Positions 8,778 to 17,901 are shown, counted from the stretch's first letter. The stretch is DNA of 64,000 nt from Pelobacter sp. (GCA_030824515.1 JAVBXN010000011.1:39814-103813), one strand, 5' to 3'. The notes: generated by a model from the sequence alone, not told the origin. Made by a program: numbers and translations.

Positions 8778-9509
8778 ATGAAAACACGCCTTCTGATCCT
8801 GATCACAACCCTCTGCCTTTCCGCTTCGGCGGCGCTTGCCGCTGAAAAGAACAAAGCACTGATGCAGTTGGACACGGCGCGCGCCGCCGTCGAAGCCATG
8901 GCCGCCAAGGCCGCTGACAACAGGGAAGCCGCCGCCGGCCTGGAGCTGGCCCGGGCAGCCATCAAAAAAGGGGCCGATGCCGCCGAGAAGGGGCGGCAGA
9001 TGTTCGGTTTCGGCGGCATCAAGCCGGAAGCCGAACAGGAGGTCAAGAATTATGCCGACATAGCCGAACTGGAAACGGCCGCGGTGGCTTCAAGGCTGGA
9101 GAAGGGACGCTCGGCGGCCGAGCTGGAAGCGCTGGACAAGCAGCTGGCCGGTGTCAAGGCCAGGATAAAGCTTTTCGAGGATCGTAAGGCCGAGCTGGAG
9201 AAGTACAAGGCCGAAGCCGCCAAATGCCAGGGCGCCGCCGGGGAGATCGAAACCCTCAAGGCCGAAAAGGCACGGCTCTCCGCCAGGAGTGACAAGCAAG
9301 AGGCCGAGATCAGGGAGTTGAAGGCCCGCCTGGAAGAGGCCGCCAAAGCGAACGTCTGCAAGGAAGCAGCGCCAACGGCCGCACCTGTGAAAACGCTGCC
9401 GGCACCGGCCGAGACCCCGGCCGCAAAAGAGCCCGTCCCCGCCAAGCCGCTTCCGACGGTGGAAATCCCGGACGCGCAGGAACCGGCTCCGGCGGTGAAA
9501 GCCCCTTGA
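8778..9509 (+). CDS. Exported coiled-coil protein with Pro-rich tail
   Basis: The 243-residue protein has a signal peptide (1-21), a long Ala/Lys/Glu-rich coiled coil (about 23-195) and a disordered Pro/Ala tail (about 197-243). It contains two Cys residues in the mature part. It is probably a periplasmic or outer-membrane-associated partner of the preceding helical protein. No enzyme motif is seen. Its stop codon lies inside the TTG start of the cupin gene. Confidence 0.65.
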   Translation: MKTRLLILITTLCLSASAALAAEKNKALMQLDTARAAVEAMAAKAADNREAAAGLELARAAIKKGADAAEKGRQMFGFGGIKPEAEQEVKNYADIAELETAAVASRLEKGRSAAELEALDKQLAGVKARIKLFEDRKAELEKYKAEAAKCQGAAGEIETLKAEKARLSARSDKQEAEIRELKARLEEAAKANVCKEAAPTAAPVKTLPAPAETPAAKEPVPAKPLPTVEIPDAQEPAPAVKAP

Positions 9510-9865
9510 TCCCCCCGATCCGCAACATCTACGGCGAGGTTCCCCCCACCCTGCCGGCTGAGTTGATCCAGACCCTGGCGGAAGTTGAGAATGTCCGCAT
9601 CGAGCGGATCATATCCGCCGGCCAGGCAACCGCCGCTGGCGCCTGGTACGACCAGTTCTGGGACGAGTGGGTGATCCTGATGTCGGGCAGCGCCGGACTG
9701 CTGTTCGAAGGCGAGCAACAGGTCAGGCAGTTAGCGCCGGGCGATCACCTGCTGATACCGGCCGGTTGCCGGCACCGGGTGGAATGGACCGATGCGCGGC
9801 AGAAGACGGTCTGGCTGGCGGTGCATGTTCATAATCCAGTCCACGGGGAGATTGCAGCCGGATGA
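9506..9865 (+). CDS. Small cupin-domain protein
   Basis: The 119-residue single-domain cupin has the second cupin motif, LAPGDHLLIPAGCRHRVEW, while motif 1 is weak (WDEWVILMSGSAGLLFEG) and keeps Glu rather than a full HxH pair. The start is a TTG at 9506 that overlaps the preceding stop; no in-frame ATG or GTG lies near. It overlaps the rhodanese start by 4 bp. Substrate and metal are unknown. Confidence 0.75.
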   Translation: MIPPIRNIYGEVPPTLPAELIQTLAEVENVRIERIISAGQATAAGAWYDQFWDEWVILMSGSAGLLFEGEQQVRQLAPGDHLLIPAGCRHRVEWTDARQKTVWLAVHVHNPVHGEIAAG

Positions 9866-10275
9866 GAAGAATAATTGCAGGCATGCTGATGCTGCTGGCC
9901 GTCATAACCCTGACAGCGGCGCCTTCGGACGCCGCCGAGCCTTTTACGGTAGTGAGCGCCGTCGAATTGAAAGCCATGATCGACGGCAAAGACCCGGCTT
10001 TGGTGGTGATCGACTCCCGCAGCCGGGAAGAATTCGATGCAGCGCATATCAGTGGTGCTGTGAGCCTGCCATACCAGGAGTTGGCTGCCGACAGGAGCCT
10101 GCTCGACTTCCCCGCAAACGCGAAACTGGTCTTCTACTGCAGCGGCTCCACCTGAGGACAGAGCTATCGGGCAGCGCGTGTCGCCGCCGAAACGGGTTTC
10201 ACCAACCTGTACGTGCTTAAAAACGGCCTGCCGGCCTGGAAAGAAGCCGGGCTGCCGCTGGACGGGGTAAAATGA
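9862..10275 (+). CDS. Exported rhodanese-like protein with predicted selenocysteine (in-frame TGA)
   Basis: The frame encodes a signal peptide (about 1-25) and a rhodanese fold (VVSAVELKAMIDG, VVIDSRSREEFDAAHISGAV). A TGA at 10153-10155 sits in the active-site loop, FYCSGST-U-GQSYRAA. Reading continues for 39 more codons (ending LKNGLPAWKEAGLPLDG, as rhodaneses do) to a TGA at 10273-10275, which overlaps the next ATG by 4 bp in ATGA form. Cys-containing relatives have Cys at this place. Sec would be residue 98, five positions after C93, giving a possible Cys-Sec redox pair in a 137-residue protein. A stem-loop starts 14 nt after the TGA. Without Sec the product would be a 97-residue fragment. 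Confidence 0.8.
10156..10190 (+). promoter_or_regulatory. Candidate bacterial SECIS stem-loop
   Basis: Directly after the in-frame TGA, GGCAGC (10170-10175) can pair with GTCGCC (10180-10185), with one mismatch and one G-U pair, around the loop GCGT. The loop begins 20 nt after the TGA and starts with G. Both fit the loose rules for bacterial SECIS elements inside coding sequence. Folding was done by eye. Confidence 0.5.
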
Positions 10276-10895
10276 TGAGAAGTACCATTGCCAATCGCCG
10301 CCATTGGGTTTTCGACCTGGACGGCACCCTGACCATAGCGGTGCACGACTTCGCCGCCATCCGCAGGGAACTGCGCATCCCGGACGGCTCCGACATCCTG
10401 GGGCACCTGGAGTCGCTGCCCCGGACGGAGGCCCTGATGCTGCAACAGCGTCTGCAGGAGATCGAGCTGGAACTTTCCCGGCTGACCGGGGCGGCCATCG
10501 GCGCGGAGGCACTGGTCGAGCAGTTGCACGCCAGCGGCGCATTCCTGGGGGTGTTGACCCGCAACACCAGGGAAAATGCGCTGAGAACCCTGGATCTGAT
10601 CGGCCTGGGTGACTATTTCGATGCGGATTACGTGTTGGGAAGGGATGAGGCGCTGCCGAAACCGGACCCGGACGGCATCCACCGCCTGGCGGGGCTATGG
10701 GAGGCCAACCCGGCCGAAATGGTGATGGTGGGTGATTATCTGTACGACCTGCAGGCCGGACGTTCCGCCGGTGCACTGACCGTCCACATTGATAGCGCGG
10801 GACTGTTCCGCTGGCCGGAACTGGCGGACATCATGATCGAATCGCTGGAGGAGATCACGACCGGACTTGCAGCGGATGAAGGTAAAACAACTTGA
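10272..10895 (+). CDS. HAD-superfamily phosphatase
   Basis: The 207-residue protein is a HAD-IA hydrolase. It has motif I DLDGT (15-19), motif II Thr in GVLTRNT, motif III Lys in LPKPDPDG and motif IV MVGDYLYD. The cap is helical, as in phosphoglycolate-phosphatase-like enzymes. The substrate cannot be read from the sequence. The ATGATG start overlaps the end of the Sec-rhodanese frame, supporting translation of that gene through its internal TGA. Confidence 0.85.
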   Translation: MMRSTIANRRHWVFDLDGTLTIAVHDFAAIRRELRIPDGSDILGHLESLPRTEALMLQQRLQEIELELSRLTGAAIGAEALVEQLHASGAFLGVLTRNTRENALRTLDLIGLGDYFDADYVLGRDEALPKPDPDGIHRLAGLWEANPAEMVMVGDYLYDLQAGRSAGALTVHIDSAGLFRWPELADIMIESLEEITTGLAADEGKTT

Positions 10896-10897
10896 AA

Positions 10898-11611
10898 CTA
10901 TGAGTCAACGCTGTAACGGTTCTTGCCGGCCAGTTTGGCTTTCTGCAGCGCCAGGTCGGCGCGGGTGATGCACTCGTAGATCGTCTGCCCGTGTTTGTAT
11001 TCGCTCAGGCCGATGCTGATCGTGACGCGGATGCCGGGGCGCTGGGCCTTGAACTCGGTCATCAGGATCGATTCATGTACCTTGCGGGCAACGGTCTCCG
11101 CTCCCGCGATATCCGTTTCAGTCAACAGGAACAGGAACTCCTCGCCGCCCCAGCGGGCGCAGACATCCTCGCTGCGGACACAGCTCATCAATACCCGCGC
11201 CACCTCCACCAGCACATCATCGCCGGCATTGATTCCATGCATGTCGTTGACCCGCTTGAAATGGTCCAGATCGGCCATCATCACCGAAAAGGTCCGGCCG
11301 TGCCGTTCGGCTCGGCTGAACTCGCGCTCGATCTTCTCCATGATATCGCGCCGGTTGGCCAGTCCGGTCATCGGGTCGACCCGGCTGGCGAGGTCGAGTG
11401 AACGGCTCATCTCCGCCAGCTGGGTATTGAGATCGTCCTTCTTCTTTTCCAGTGCGACGTAGCGCCGCTTGAGTCCGCAATAATCATCATGCAGCAGGCG
11501 ATATTCGGTTATCAACGGATTGCCGTCATAACGGGCATCTGTCGCAATATGCTCAAAATGGGCGCTGTGATCATTGCGGGTGATCTGTGCACTTCTGCTC
11601 TGGGTGGTCAT
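10898..11611 (-). CDS. Diguanylate cyclase (GGDEF domain)
   Basis: The protein of about 237 residues makes cyclic di-GMP. A short N-terminal region with a coiled-coil signal helix (LKRRYVALEKKKDDLNTQLA) leads to a full GGDEF domain: DPMTGLANRR, the active-site GGEEF, and the inhibitory I-site RSED five residues before it. The ATG at 11611 is preferred because AAAGGAA lies just upstream; the frame is open 45 bp further. There are no membrane segments, so it is cytoplasmic. It converges with the HAD gene. Confidence 0.92.
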   Translation of the reverse strand: MTTQSRSAQITRNDHSAHFEHIATDARYDGNPLITEYRLLHDDYCGLKRRYVALEKKKDDLNTQLAEMSRSLDLASRVDPMTGLANRRDIMEKIEREFSRAERHGRTFSVMMADLDHFKRVNDMHGINAGDDVLVEVARVLMSCVRSEDVCARWGGEEFLFLLTETDIAGAETVARKVHESILMTEFKAQRPGIRVTISIGLSEYKHGQTIYECITRADLALQKAKLAGKNRYSVDS

Positions 11612-11750
11612 GGCGGGTTCCTTTGAAGTGTCATTTCGTACGGTAATACGAGGCATCTACGAAAGCAGATTAACTGTATACCATGAATTTATATTTTGTC
11701 ACGAACGACTTTTTAAATTAACCGGGATTTACTCTCCGATCACAAACGAA

Positions 11751-11809
11751 GAAGCCGCATGGCAGCCACCTGATACAGGCGTGCTTCCATGCGGCTTCAT
11801 TCATTTTTT
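11751..11809 (-). terminator. Strong hairpin downstream of the GAPDH gene
   Basis: The perfect 12-bp stem GAAGCCGCATGG (11751-11762) / CCATGCGGCTTC (11787-11798) has a 24-nt loop. A T-run follows on the plus strand and a weaker T-rich stretch on the minus strand. It lies between the GAPDH stop and the GGDEF gene. Confidence 0.65.
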
Positions 11810-11822
11810 CAGTCGGCTCTGG

Positions 11823-13268
11823 TCAGTTTGGCAGATTAGGCAGATTGATTCCGGCCATCTTCTGGACCATGCGCACGACCTGGCAGCTGTAGCCGAACTC
11901 GTTGTCGTACCAGACGTACAGCACGCAACGGTTGTCCTGGGCGATGGTCGCCAGCGAATCGACCACGCCGGCATGCCGTGATCCGACAAAATCGCTTGAG
12001 ACAACTTCGGGCGAGTTGGTGAAGTCGATCTGGTTCTGCAGCGGCGAATCGAGCGAGATGTTGCGGAGATAGCTGTTGATGGCCTGAACATCGACCTTCT
12101 GCCCCAGCTCGATATTGAGGATTGCCAGCGACACGTTGGGTGTCGGCACGCGGATCGCATTTCCGGTCAGCTTGCCGGCCAGTTCCGGAATAACCTTGGC
12201 AACCGCCTTGGCGGCGCCGGTTTCGGTGATGACCATGTTCAGGGGGGCGCTGCGGCCGCGCCGGGAAGCCTTGTGATAGTTGTCGATCAGGTTCTGGTCG
12301 TTGGTGTAGGAATGGCAGGTTTCCATGTGGGCATGCAGGATGCCGAAACGGTCGCTGATCGCCTTCATCACCGGCACGATCGCGTTGGTGGTGCAGCTGG
12401 CGGCCGAGAAGATGCTTTCCTGGGGCGTGATCAGCTCGTTGTTGACTCCGGCCACCACGTTGGGAATATCCCCCTTGCCGGGCGCGGTCAGGATCACCTT
12501 GGCAATTCCGGCCGACTTTAAGTGTTTGCCGAGCCCTTCACGGTCGCGCCACTTGCCGGTGTTGTCGATCAGGATCGCGTTGTTGATGCCGTATTGGGTG
12601 TAATCCACCTGGTCGGGGGCATCGGCATAGATGATGCGGATCATGTTGCCGTTGGCGATGATGGCGTTGGCTTCCTCGTCAACGGTGATGATGCCGTTGA
12701 ACTGGCCATGGATCGAATCGCGGCGCAGCAGGCTGGCGCGCTTCAGAAGGTCGTCGGCGCCTCCCTTGCGCACAACCGCGGCCCTGATCCTCAGCTTTTC
12801 GCCGCTGCCGGATTTCTCTATCAGGATGCGGGCCAGCAGGCGGCCGATGCGGCCGAAACCGTAGAGCACTATATCCTGGGGCTCGTCACGCAGGGCGACC
12901 CGGCCGATATTGATCGAGGCCAGTTCACTGCCGATGAACTCTTCCACCGGAACCGAACCGCCCAGACTCTTGAACTTGACCGTCAGTTTGCCGATATCGA
13001 CCCTGGCCGGCGCCAAATCGAGCCGGTCCATCGCTTCCAGCAACGGGAAGGTCTCCAGCACGGAAAGTTCCGTATCCAGGATCAGGCGCGCAAAGCGGTG
13101 GGCCTTGAGAACATCGATAACCGAGCAGTGCACCAGGGTTCGTCCATATACGGTCGGAACAATATTGTGATCTCGGTACAGCCTGCCGATGATCGGCAGC
13201 ATCCGTTCGGCGCAGGCCTCGTGGTTTTTCCATTCCTCCAGGTAACTGTCCTGTTTTTCCACATCCAT
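11823..13268 (-). CDS. gap: Glyceraldehyde-3-phosphate dehydrogenase, long form
   Basis: The 481-residue protein is a GAPDH with an N-terminal extension of about 130 residues before the NAD-binding GFGRIGR (137-143). The catalytic Cys is C292 in SAASCTTNAI, and the C-terminal WYDNEFGYS motif is present. Typical GAPDH has about 335 residues; this long class is known in several proteobacterial and Bacteroidetes genomes. The extension may modulate activity or oligomerisation. GGAGG precedes the ATG at 13268. It is monocistronic, with a strong hairpin downstream. Confidence 0.9.
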   Translation of the reverse strand: MDVEKQDSYLEEWKNHEACAERMLPIIGRLYRDHNIVPTVYGRTLVHCSVIDVLKAHRFARLILDTELSVLETFPLLEAMDRLDLAPARVDIGKLTVKFKSLGGSVPVEEFIGSELASINIGRVALRDEPQDIVLYGFGRIGRLLARILIEKSGSGEKLRIRAAVVRKGGADDLLKRASLLRRDSIHGQFNGIITVDEEANAIIANGNMIRIIYADAPDQVDYTQYGINNAILIDNTGKWRDREGLGKHLKSAGIAKVILTAPGKGDIPNVVAGVNNELITPQESIFSAASCTTNAIVPVMKAISDRFGILHAHMETCHSYTNDQNLIDNYHKASRRGRSAPLNMVITETGAAKAVAKVIPELAGKLTGNAIRVPTPNVSLAILNIELGQKVDVQAINSYLRNISLDSPLQNQIDFTNSPEVVSSDFVGSRHAGVVDSLATIAQDNRCVLYVWYDNEFGYSCQVVRMVQKMAGINLPNLPN

Positions 13269-13341
13269 CTTTACTTGCCTCCGGTTTGTTGTGTTGTTGC
13301 CGGGAGCGGTTCCCGGACATTCGGATTTAAAACCTGATATG

Positions 13342-13508
13342 GCAGTTAACCGCCGAGAAAAACGGATACACGCCGATAAAACCTGGACTTACATTAAAAA
13401 AGTTAATCACCTTTGGGTTGAATCTGTATTTTGTTCAAGCTTTTGATTTCTCGCTTAGAAGCGCCTACTTCTGGCGGCGTGTATCGGCGTTCATCGGCGG
13501 TTAACTGC
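13342..13508. repeat. Imperfect inverted repeat of 10-bp periodic units
   Basis: The segment 13342-13376 is an imperfect inverted copy of 13473-13508; both arms contain GCAGTTAACCGCCGA and the word ATACACGCCG. The right arm reads as 10-bp units (CGGCGTGTAT, CGGCGTTCAT, CGGCGGTTAA). It fills most of the 255-bp gap upstream of GAPDH and could fold as a large hairpin or be a REP-like element. Confidence 0.6.
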
Positions 13509-13523
13509 TTTTTCTGGATTGAT

Positions 13524-14282
13524 TTATCGCACCCGGCCGATCAGCCTCAGCAAGCCATCCAGTATCGTCAGCGGACTGGGGGGACAGCCGGGAATATAGA
13601 GATCGACCGGCACCAGACCGTCGGCGCCGTTATGCACCTCGGAGTGATCCTTGAAAGGACCGCCGTTGATGGCGCAGGCGCCGGCCACGATCACCAGCCT
13701 GGGTTCCGGGATCGCCGCGTAGGTGTCGAGCAGCGCCAGGCGCATGTTCTCGCTGACCGGCCCGGTCACGAACAGCCCGTCGGCATGCCGGGGGCTGGCG
13801 ACGAACTGTATCCCGAAGCGCCCCAGGTCCCAGCCGATCGTGGAGAGCACATTGGTATCGGCTTCACAGGCATTGCAGCCGCCGGCGCTCACCTCGCGCA
13901 GCTTGAGCGAGCGACCGAAGAGCCGCAGCAGCTCCCCCTCCAGGGCCTTGGCCGGCTGATAGGAATCAGCGGCAGTGACCTTCAACCCCTGGCGACTGCG
14001 GCTGGCCAGGCAGGCCCCGGTCGAAAAGCTGATCGCTCCGCTGGGACAGGCCTGGCTGCAATCGTCGCAGAAGAGACACTTGCCCATGTCCAGCGAAAGC
14101 GGGCCGTTGACGGAAATTGCGCCATAGGGGCAGGCGGCGGCACAGGCTTGGCAGCCCTCCGGGCAGCGGCCCGGCTCCAGCAGCGGCAGCCCGCGGAAAC
14201 GGGGGGGAAGCGCGATCGGGGCCTCGGGATAGGCCATCGTGCGGTGCCCCTGTCGATAACGCTCAAGTATTGCTTTTAACAT
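13524..14282 (-). CDS. Ferredoxin/hydrogenase small-subunit fusion of an Ehr-type complex (HycG/NuoB-like)
   Basis: The 252-residue subunit joins two [4Fe-4S] motifs (CPEGCQACAAACPYGAI and CLFCDDCSQACPSGAI, within about residues 38-90) to a NuoB/HycG-like domain. That domain keeps the proximal-cluster cysteines: CNAC, GACAING and PGCPPSP. It would pass electrons from a soluble donor towards the membrane part. The ATG at 14282 follows GGAG. It is the last gene of the seven-gene operon. Confidence 0.85.
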   Translation of the reverse strand: MLKAILERYRQGHRTMAYPEAPIALPPRFRGLPLLEPGRCPEGCQACAAACPYGAISVNGPLSLDMGKCLFCDDCSQACPSGAISFSTGACLASRSRQGLKVTAADSYQPAKALEGELLRLFGRSLKLREVSAGGCNACEADTNVLSTIGWDLGRFGIQFVASPRHADGLFVTGPVSENMRLALLDTYAAIPEPRLVIVAGACAINGGPFKDHSEVHNGADGLVPVDLYIPGCPPSPLTILDGLLRLIGRVR

Positions 14283-14301
14283 ACAAACTCCGGATCGGGC
14301 T

Positions 14302-15822
14302 TCACAGGTCAAAACCGCAGTAGGACAGGTTGAAGCTCTTGTTGCAGAGCGGAAAATCGGAAATCTGCTGGTTACGCAGCGACAGCGCCAATCCGGACCA
14401 GTTATGGAAGGAGGGATCGGTAATCTTGTAGCGCTCGAAGCGCCCCAGTTCGTCCGTCAGGGCCAGGTGGCAGATTTCGCCGCGCCACCCTTCGGTCAGC
14501 GCCACCGCGCAACGGTTGGCGGCAACCCCCTTGGGCCGGTTGCAATACCCTCCGCCCCGGGGCAGATGGCCCAACTGTTCGACGATGAAATCCAGCGAGC
14601 GCTCCATCTCCAGCCAGCGCACCAGCGCCCGGGCGTAGACGTCGCAGGAGGTGGCGGTTATCACCGGAATCTGGCTCATGCGGAAGATGCCGAAGGGATG
14701 ATCACGACGCACGTCCCGGTTCATGCCGCAGGCGCGGGCAGCCGGGCCGACCAGGCCGATTTCCCGGGCATCCGACTCCTTGACCGGACCGGTGCTCTCC
14801 AGACGGGCCATCACCGACTGGGTGTTCCAGAGCAGCGAAACCGCGCCGGTCAGATCCACCCGCACGCTCTCCAGCCGTTTCAGGATCTCTCCGGCTATAT
14901 CGGTCTCGCAATCATAGCCGAGCCCGCCCGGCCGGAGCAGCCCACGACCGAAACGGCTGCCGCACAGAAGCGCGGTCATGTTCAGAAAATCGCCCCTGAT
15001 GCGGCCGCAGAAGGAAGCGGTCGGAAGGTAGCCCACGTCTCCGGCGATCGCCCCCAGGTCGCCGGTGTGGTTGGCCAGCCGCTCCAGCTCCAGCGCGATG
15101 CCCCGCACAGTCTCGGCCCTGGGGGGTGAGTAAACGCCTCCCAGCGACTCCATGTTCATGCAATAGGCCTGTCCATGGCCGATCGTGGTATCACCGGCGA
15201 TGGTCTCCATCAGGTGCATGGTACGATGGGTCGGAGCGCCGATCAGGGCCCGCTCTATGCCGCGATGCTGGAAACCGAGCGAGATCTCCAGGTGGAAGAC
15301 CTCTTCGCCATGGCACTGGAAGCGGAAATGCCCCGGTTCGATGATGCCGGCATGTACCGGGCCGACCGCAACTTCGTGGACCTCATCCCCCTCGACACGG
15401 TAATAATCCATTACGCTCGGCAGAAGACCGCCGCCGTCACTGTCGTGCCAGAAGCCCTGCCCCTGGCACAACGGCTGCTGGAAACGCACCGGCTTGAGCC
15501 AGGGGTGTCCCTCCGGCCGCACCAGGCACTGCTCGGCGATTTCGCGCTCGAAGAGGTGCAGCTGCGGGCAGCTGGCGGCCAACGAAGGAAAAGAGCGGCC
15601 GACATTGGTAGAAATAATGCCGAGCGAGCCACGCTCCTTGGAGGCCATCAGGCAGTACAGCACGGCCCCCCCGGCGGCTGGCACGCCGAAATAGGAGCAG
15701 ACGCGCCACCCCCCGGCAATGGCATCGGGAATGGTTTGGAAGAAACTGTCGTTGTCCAGCAGCGGCAGTTCGGCCCGGTCAAACGAGCTGCCGTTGTGGA
15801 GGGTCTTCATGCCGTGGCTCAT
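14302..15822 (-). CDS. Large subunit of Ehr-type complex lacking the NiFe cysteine motifs (HycE/NuoCD-like)
   Basis: The 506-residue protein has a NuoC-like N-terminal domain (about 1-150) and a NuoD/HycE-like domain (about 160-506). In NiFe hydrogenases the first motif is RxCGxC and the C-terminal motif DPCxxC. Here the corresponding regions read METIAGDTTIGHGQAYC and KSFNLSYCGFD, so the paired metal ligands are not conserved. This fits the energy-converting-hydrogenase-related (Ehr) family, whose catalytic activity is unknown. It overlaps its upstream neighbour by 4 bp. Confidence 0.82.
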   Translation of the reverse strand: MSHGMKTLHNGSSFDRAELPLLDNDSFFQTIPDAIAGGWRVCSYFGVPAAGGAVLYCLMASKERGSLGIISTNVGRSFPSLAASCPQLHLFEREIAEQCLVRPEGHPWLKPVRFQQPLCQGQGFWHDSDGGGLLPSVMDYYRVEGDEVHEVAVGPVHAGIIEPGHFRFQCHGEEVFHLEISLGFQHRGIERALIGAPTHRTMHLMETIAGDTTIGHGQAYCMNMESLGGVYSPPRAETVRGIALELERLANHTGDLGAIAGDVGYLPTASFCGRIRGDFLNMTALLCGSRFGRGLLRPGGLGYDCETDIAGEILKRLESVRVDLTGAVSLLWNTQSVMARLESTGPVKESDAREIGLVGPAARACGMNRDVRRDHPFGIFRMSQIPVITATSCDVYARALVRWLEMERSLDFIVEQLGHLPRGGGYCNRPKGVAANRCAVALTEGWRGEICHLALTDELGRFERYKITDPSFHNWSGLALSLRNQQISDFPLCNKSFNLSYCGFDL

Positions 15823-17252
15823 CGCGGCACCTCCAGCAGCGCCGCGGCCTCATTCAGCAGGGACATCAGCGGCTCCGGTATCCATACACCCAATAGAAAA
15901 ACCAGCAACAGCAGTCCCAGCGGCGGCCCCACGGTCCAGACCGTGTCACGGTAGGAGGTGGATTCACTCTCCTGCGGCACCTCGCCCATCACCATCGGCA
16001 GCACGGTCAACGCCATGCCGATGAAGATAATCGCCAGCGAGACGATGAAGATCAGGGCAACCACGACGCGCCCCTGGATGAAGGCGCTGCTGATAATCGT
16101 GAATTCACTGATGAACGGCGCAAATGGTGGCGAACCGGTGATCGCAATGAAACCGGCCAGAAACAGCGCACCCGACCAGGGCAGACGCCGCAGCACGCCC
16201 TTGACCTGCGAGGTGTTCTTGCTGTTGTAGGAGCGATGGATGTTGCCGGACGCCAGAAACATGACCCCTTTGGAGAGGCTGTTGGCAAGAATATGGAAGA
16301 GCGCGCCGAAGATCGCCTTGCCACCCAGTCCCAGCGCCACCGCCATGATACCGACATGCTCGACGCTGGAATAGGCCAGCATCCGCTTGAAATCCGCCTG
16401 GCGCGCCATGAAGATCGCGGCGAAAACCATCGATATCAAGCCCATCGAAACCAGCGCGTTCTGGAAGAAAGTGATCTCCTTGGTGGCCAGGCAGAGCTGG
16501 TAGACCCTCAAAAGCGCCAGAAAGGCCAGGTTGACCAGGCCGCCTGCCAGCATCGCGCCCACCAGTCCGGGTGCCTCGCCGTAGGCATCCGGCTTCCAGC
16601 TGTGCAGCGGCGCCAGGCCCATCTTGGAACCGAAACCGACCAGCAGGAAGACGAAGGCGGCATGCACCCAGCCGGAAGAGAGCTTGCCCGCGTCCCGCAC
16701 CAGGTCATCCAGCAACAGCGAAGGCTCCACCTTGGCGACAATGGTGGCATATGCCAGGAAGTAGAGGCCGATCAGCGCCAGGGCAACCCCGACCGAACAG
16801 ATCAGCAGGTATTTCCAGGTGGCCTCGATCGAACGGGCGTTACGATTGAAATAGATCAGCGGAGCCATGGAGATGGTGGTGGTTTCCAGCGCCACCCACA
16901 TCAGCCCCAGGTGATGGGTGATGGTGACCATTGACGCGGCCGACAGGCAGACCAGCATACCCACGCAGAGTATGCGGTTGGAGCGTTCCCGGCGGTAATA
17001 GAGGTAACCGATGGAATAGACCGCGCAGAACAGGAACAGGACGCTGGTGCCGAGCAGAACGATCTTGCCCAGCGCGTCCAGCACGAACCACCCTCCCGCG
17101 GAGGGGGGCGGAGTGTTGCTCAGGAGCTGGACCGTCAGGCCCAGATGCCCCAGGGCGAACAGCGAAAAAACCTTGGGCCGGAGACGATCATAGGGGATCA
17201 GCCAGGTAACTGCGGCACCGATAAGCGGCAGTATGATCAGCGCGGCAAACAT
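15819..17252 (-). CDS. Antiporter-like membrane subunit (HyfF/NuoN-like)
   Basis: The 477-residue protein has about 13-14 membrane helices. It has the usual helix-breaking Lys/His pattern (GSKMGLAPLHSWKPDAYGEA) of Mrp antiporter-like subunits of complex I and membrane-bound hydrogenases. It probably contributes one ion-translocating half-channel set. It begins just after the HyfE-like gene and overlaps the large subunit. Confidence 0.85.
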   Translation of the reverse strand: MFAALIILPLIGAAVTWLIPYDRLRPKVFSLFALGHLGLTVQLLSNTPPPSAGGWFVLDALGKIVLLGTSVLFLFCAVYSIGYLYYRRERSNRILCVGMLVCLSAASMVTITHHLGLMWVALETTTISMAPLIYFNRNARSIEATWKYLLICSVGVALALIGLYFLAYATIVAKVEPSLLLDDLVRDAGKLSSGWVHAAFVFLLVGFGSKMGLAPLHSWKPDAYGEAPGLVGAMLAGGLVNLAFLALLRVYQLCLATKEITFFQNALVSMGLISMVFAAIFMARQADFKRMLAYSSVEHVGIMAVALGLGGKAIFGALFHILANSLSKGVMFLASGNIHRSYNSKNTSQVKGVLRRLPWSGALFLAGFIAITGSPPFAPFISEFTIISSAFIQGRVVVALIFIVSLAIIFIGMALTVLPMVMGEVPQESESTSYRDTVWTVGPPLGLLLLVFLLGVWIPEPLMSLLNEAAALLEVPR

Positions 17253-17255
17253 GTA

Positions 17256-17897
17256 TTACTCCTCTTTCAGGGAGGTGAGGCGCGAGGTGTCCAGCGAGGA
17301 GAACTCACGGCTGATATGATTGATGACTATCCCCATCACGAATGTGCCCACCAGCAGGTCAAGCAGGGCACCGGCCTCGACCATGATCGGCATCGCCTCG
17401 GCCAGAAGCAGGCCGAAAATAAAAATTCCGTTCTCCAGCACCAGATAACCGATCACCTGGGATATGGCCTTGCGGCGGGTGGTCAGGATCAGGAAACCGC
17501 TCATCAGCGTGGCGATCGAGGCCGGCACGAACATGTAGTTCTGGTGCTCCGGAGCCAACGGCAGCTTGCCGGCAAAACCGAAGGAGAGCGCGGTAAAAAG
17601 CGCCCCCAGAAGCAGCGTCGGAACATAACCCAGAAACGGCTCCACCTCGCGCTTTATCTCGGCCGAACGGACGGCTCGGTTCAGCAGCAGAGGGATGATA
17701 AAGCCCTTGGCGGCAATGATCACCGCGGTGATCCCGACCAGGTGCCATGAGAAGGGATGGATCAGGCCGGGGAGTATCCCCAGGATCACACCCTGGGCAG
17801 CCACGGCCCGGATCGAGAATATCAGTCGGCTGGTGCCCAGCGAGATGAAGTTTATCAGCAGAACCAGCACCAGGAATTGATCGGCTAACGAGATCAT
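17256..17897 (-). CDS. HyfE/NuoK-like membrane subunit
   Basis: The 213-residue protein has about six to seven membrane segments and matches the HyfE class of hydrogenase-4-type complexes in size and position. The N-terminus (MISLADQFLVLVLLINFISL) and acidic residues within helices resemble NuoK-type subunits. It sits between the NuoH-like and HyfF-like genes with gaps of 3-4 bp. Confidence 0.8.
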   Translation of the reverse strand: MISLADQFLVLVLLINFISLGTSRLIFSIRAVAAQGVILGILPGLIHPFSWHLVGITAVIIAAKGFIIPLLLNRAVRSAEIKREVEPFLGYVPTLLLGALFTALSFGFAGKLPLAPEHQNYMFVPASIATLMSGFLILTTRRKAISQVIGYLVLENGIFIFGLLLAEAMPIMVEAGALLDLLVGTFVMGIVINHISREFSSLDTSRLTSLKEE

Positions 17898-17901
17898 GGC
17901 A

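Noticed and set aside
10153..10155. TGA as a simple nonsense mutation in the rhodanese
   Set aside because: The downstream frame is intact, keeps the rhodanese C-terminus and overlaps the next gene; Sec explains this better, though sequencing error is not excluded.
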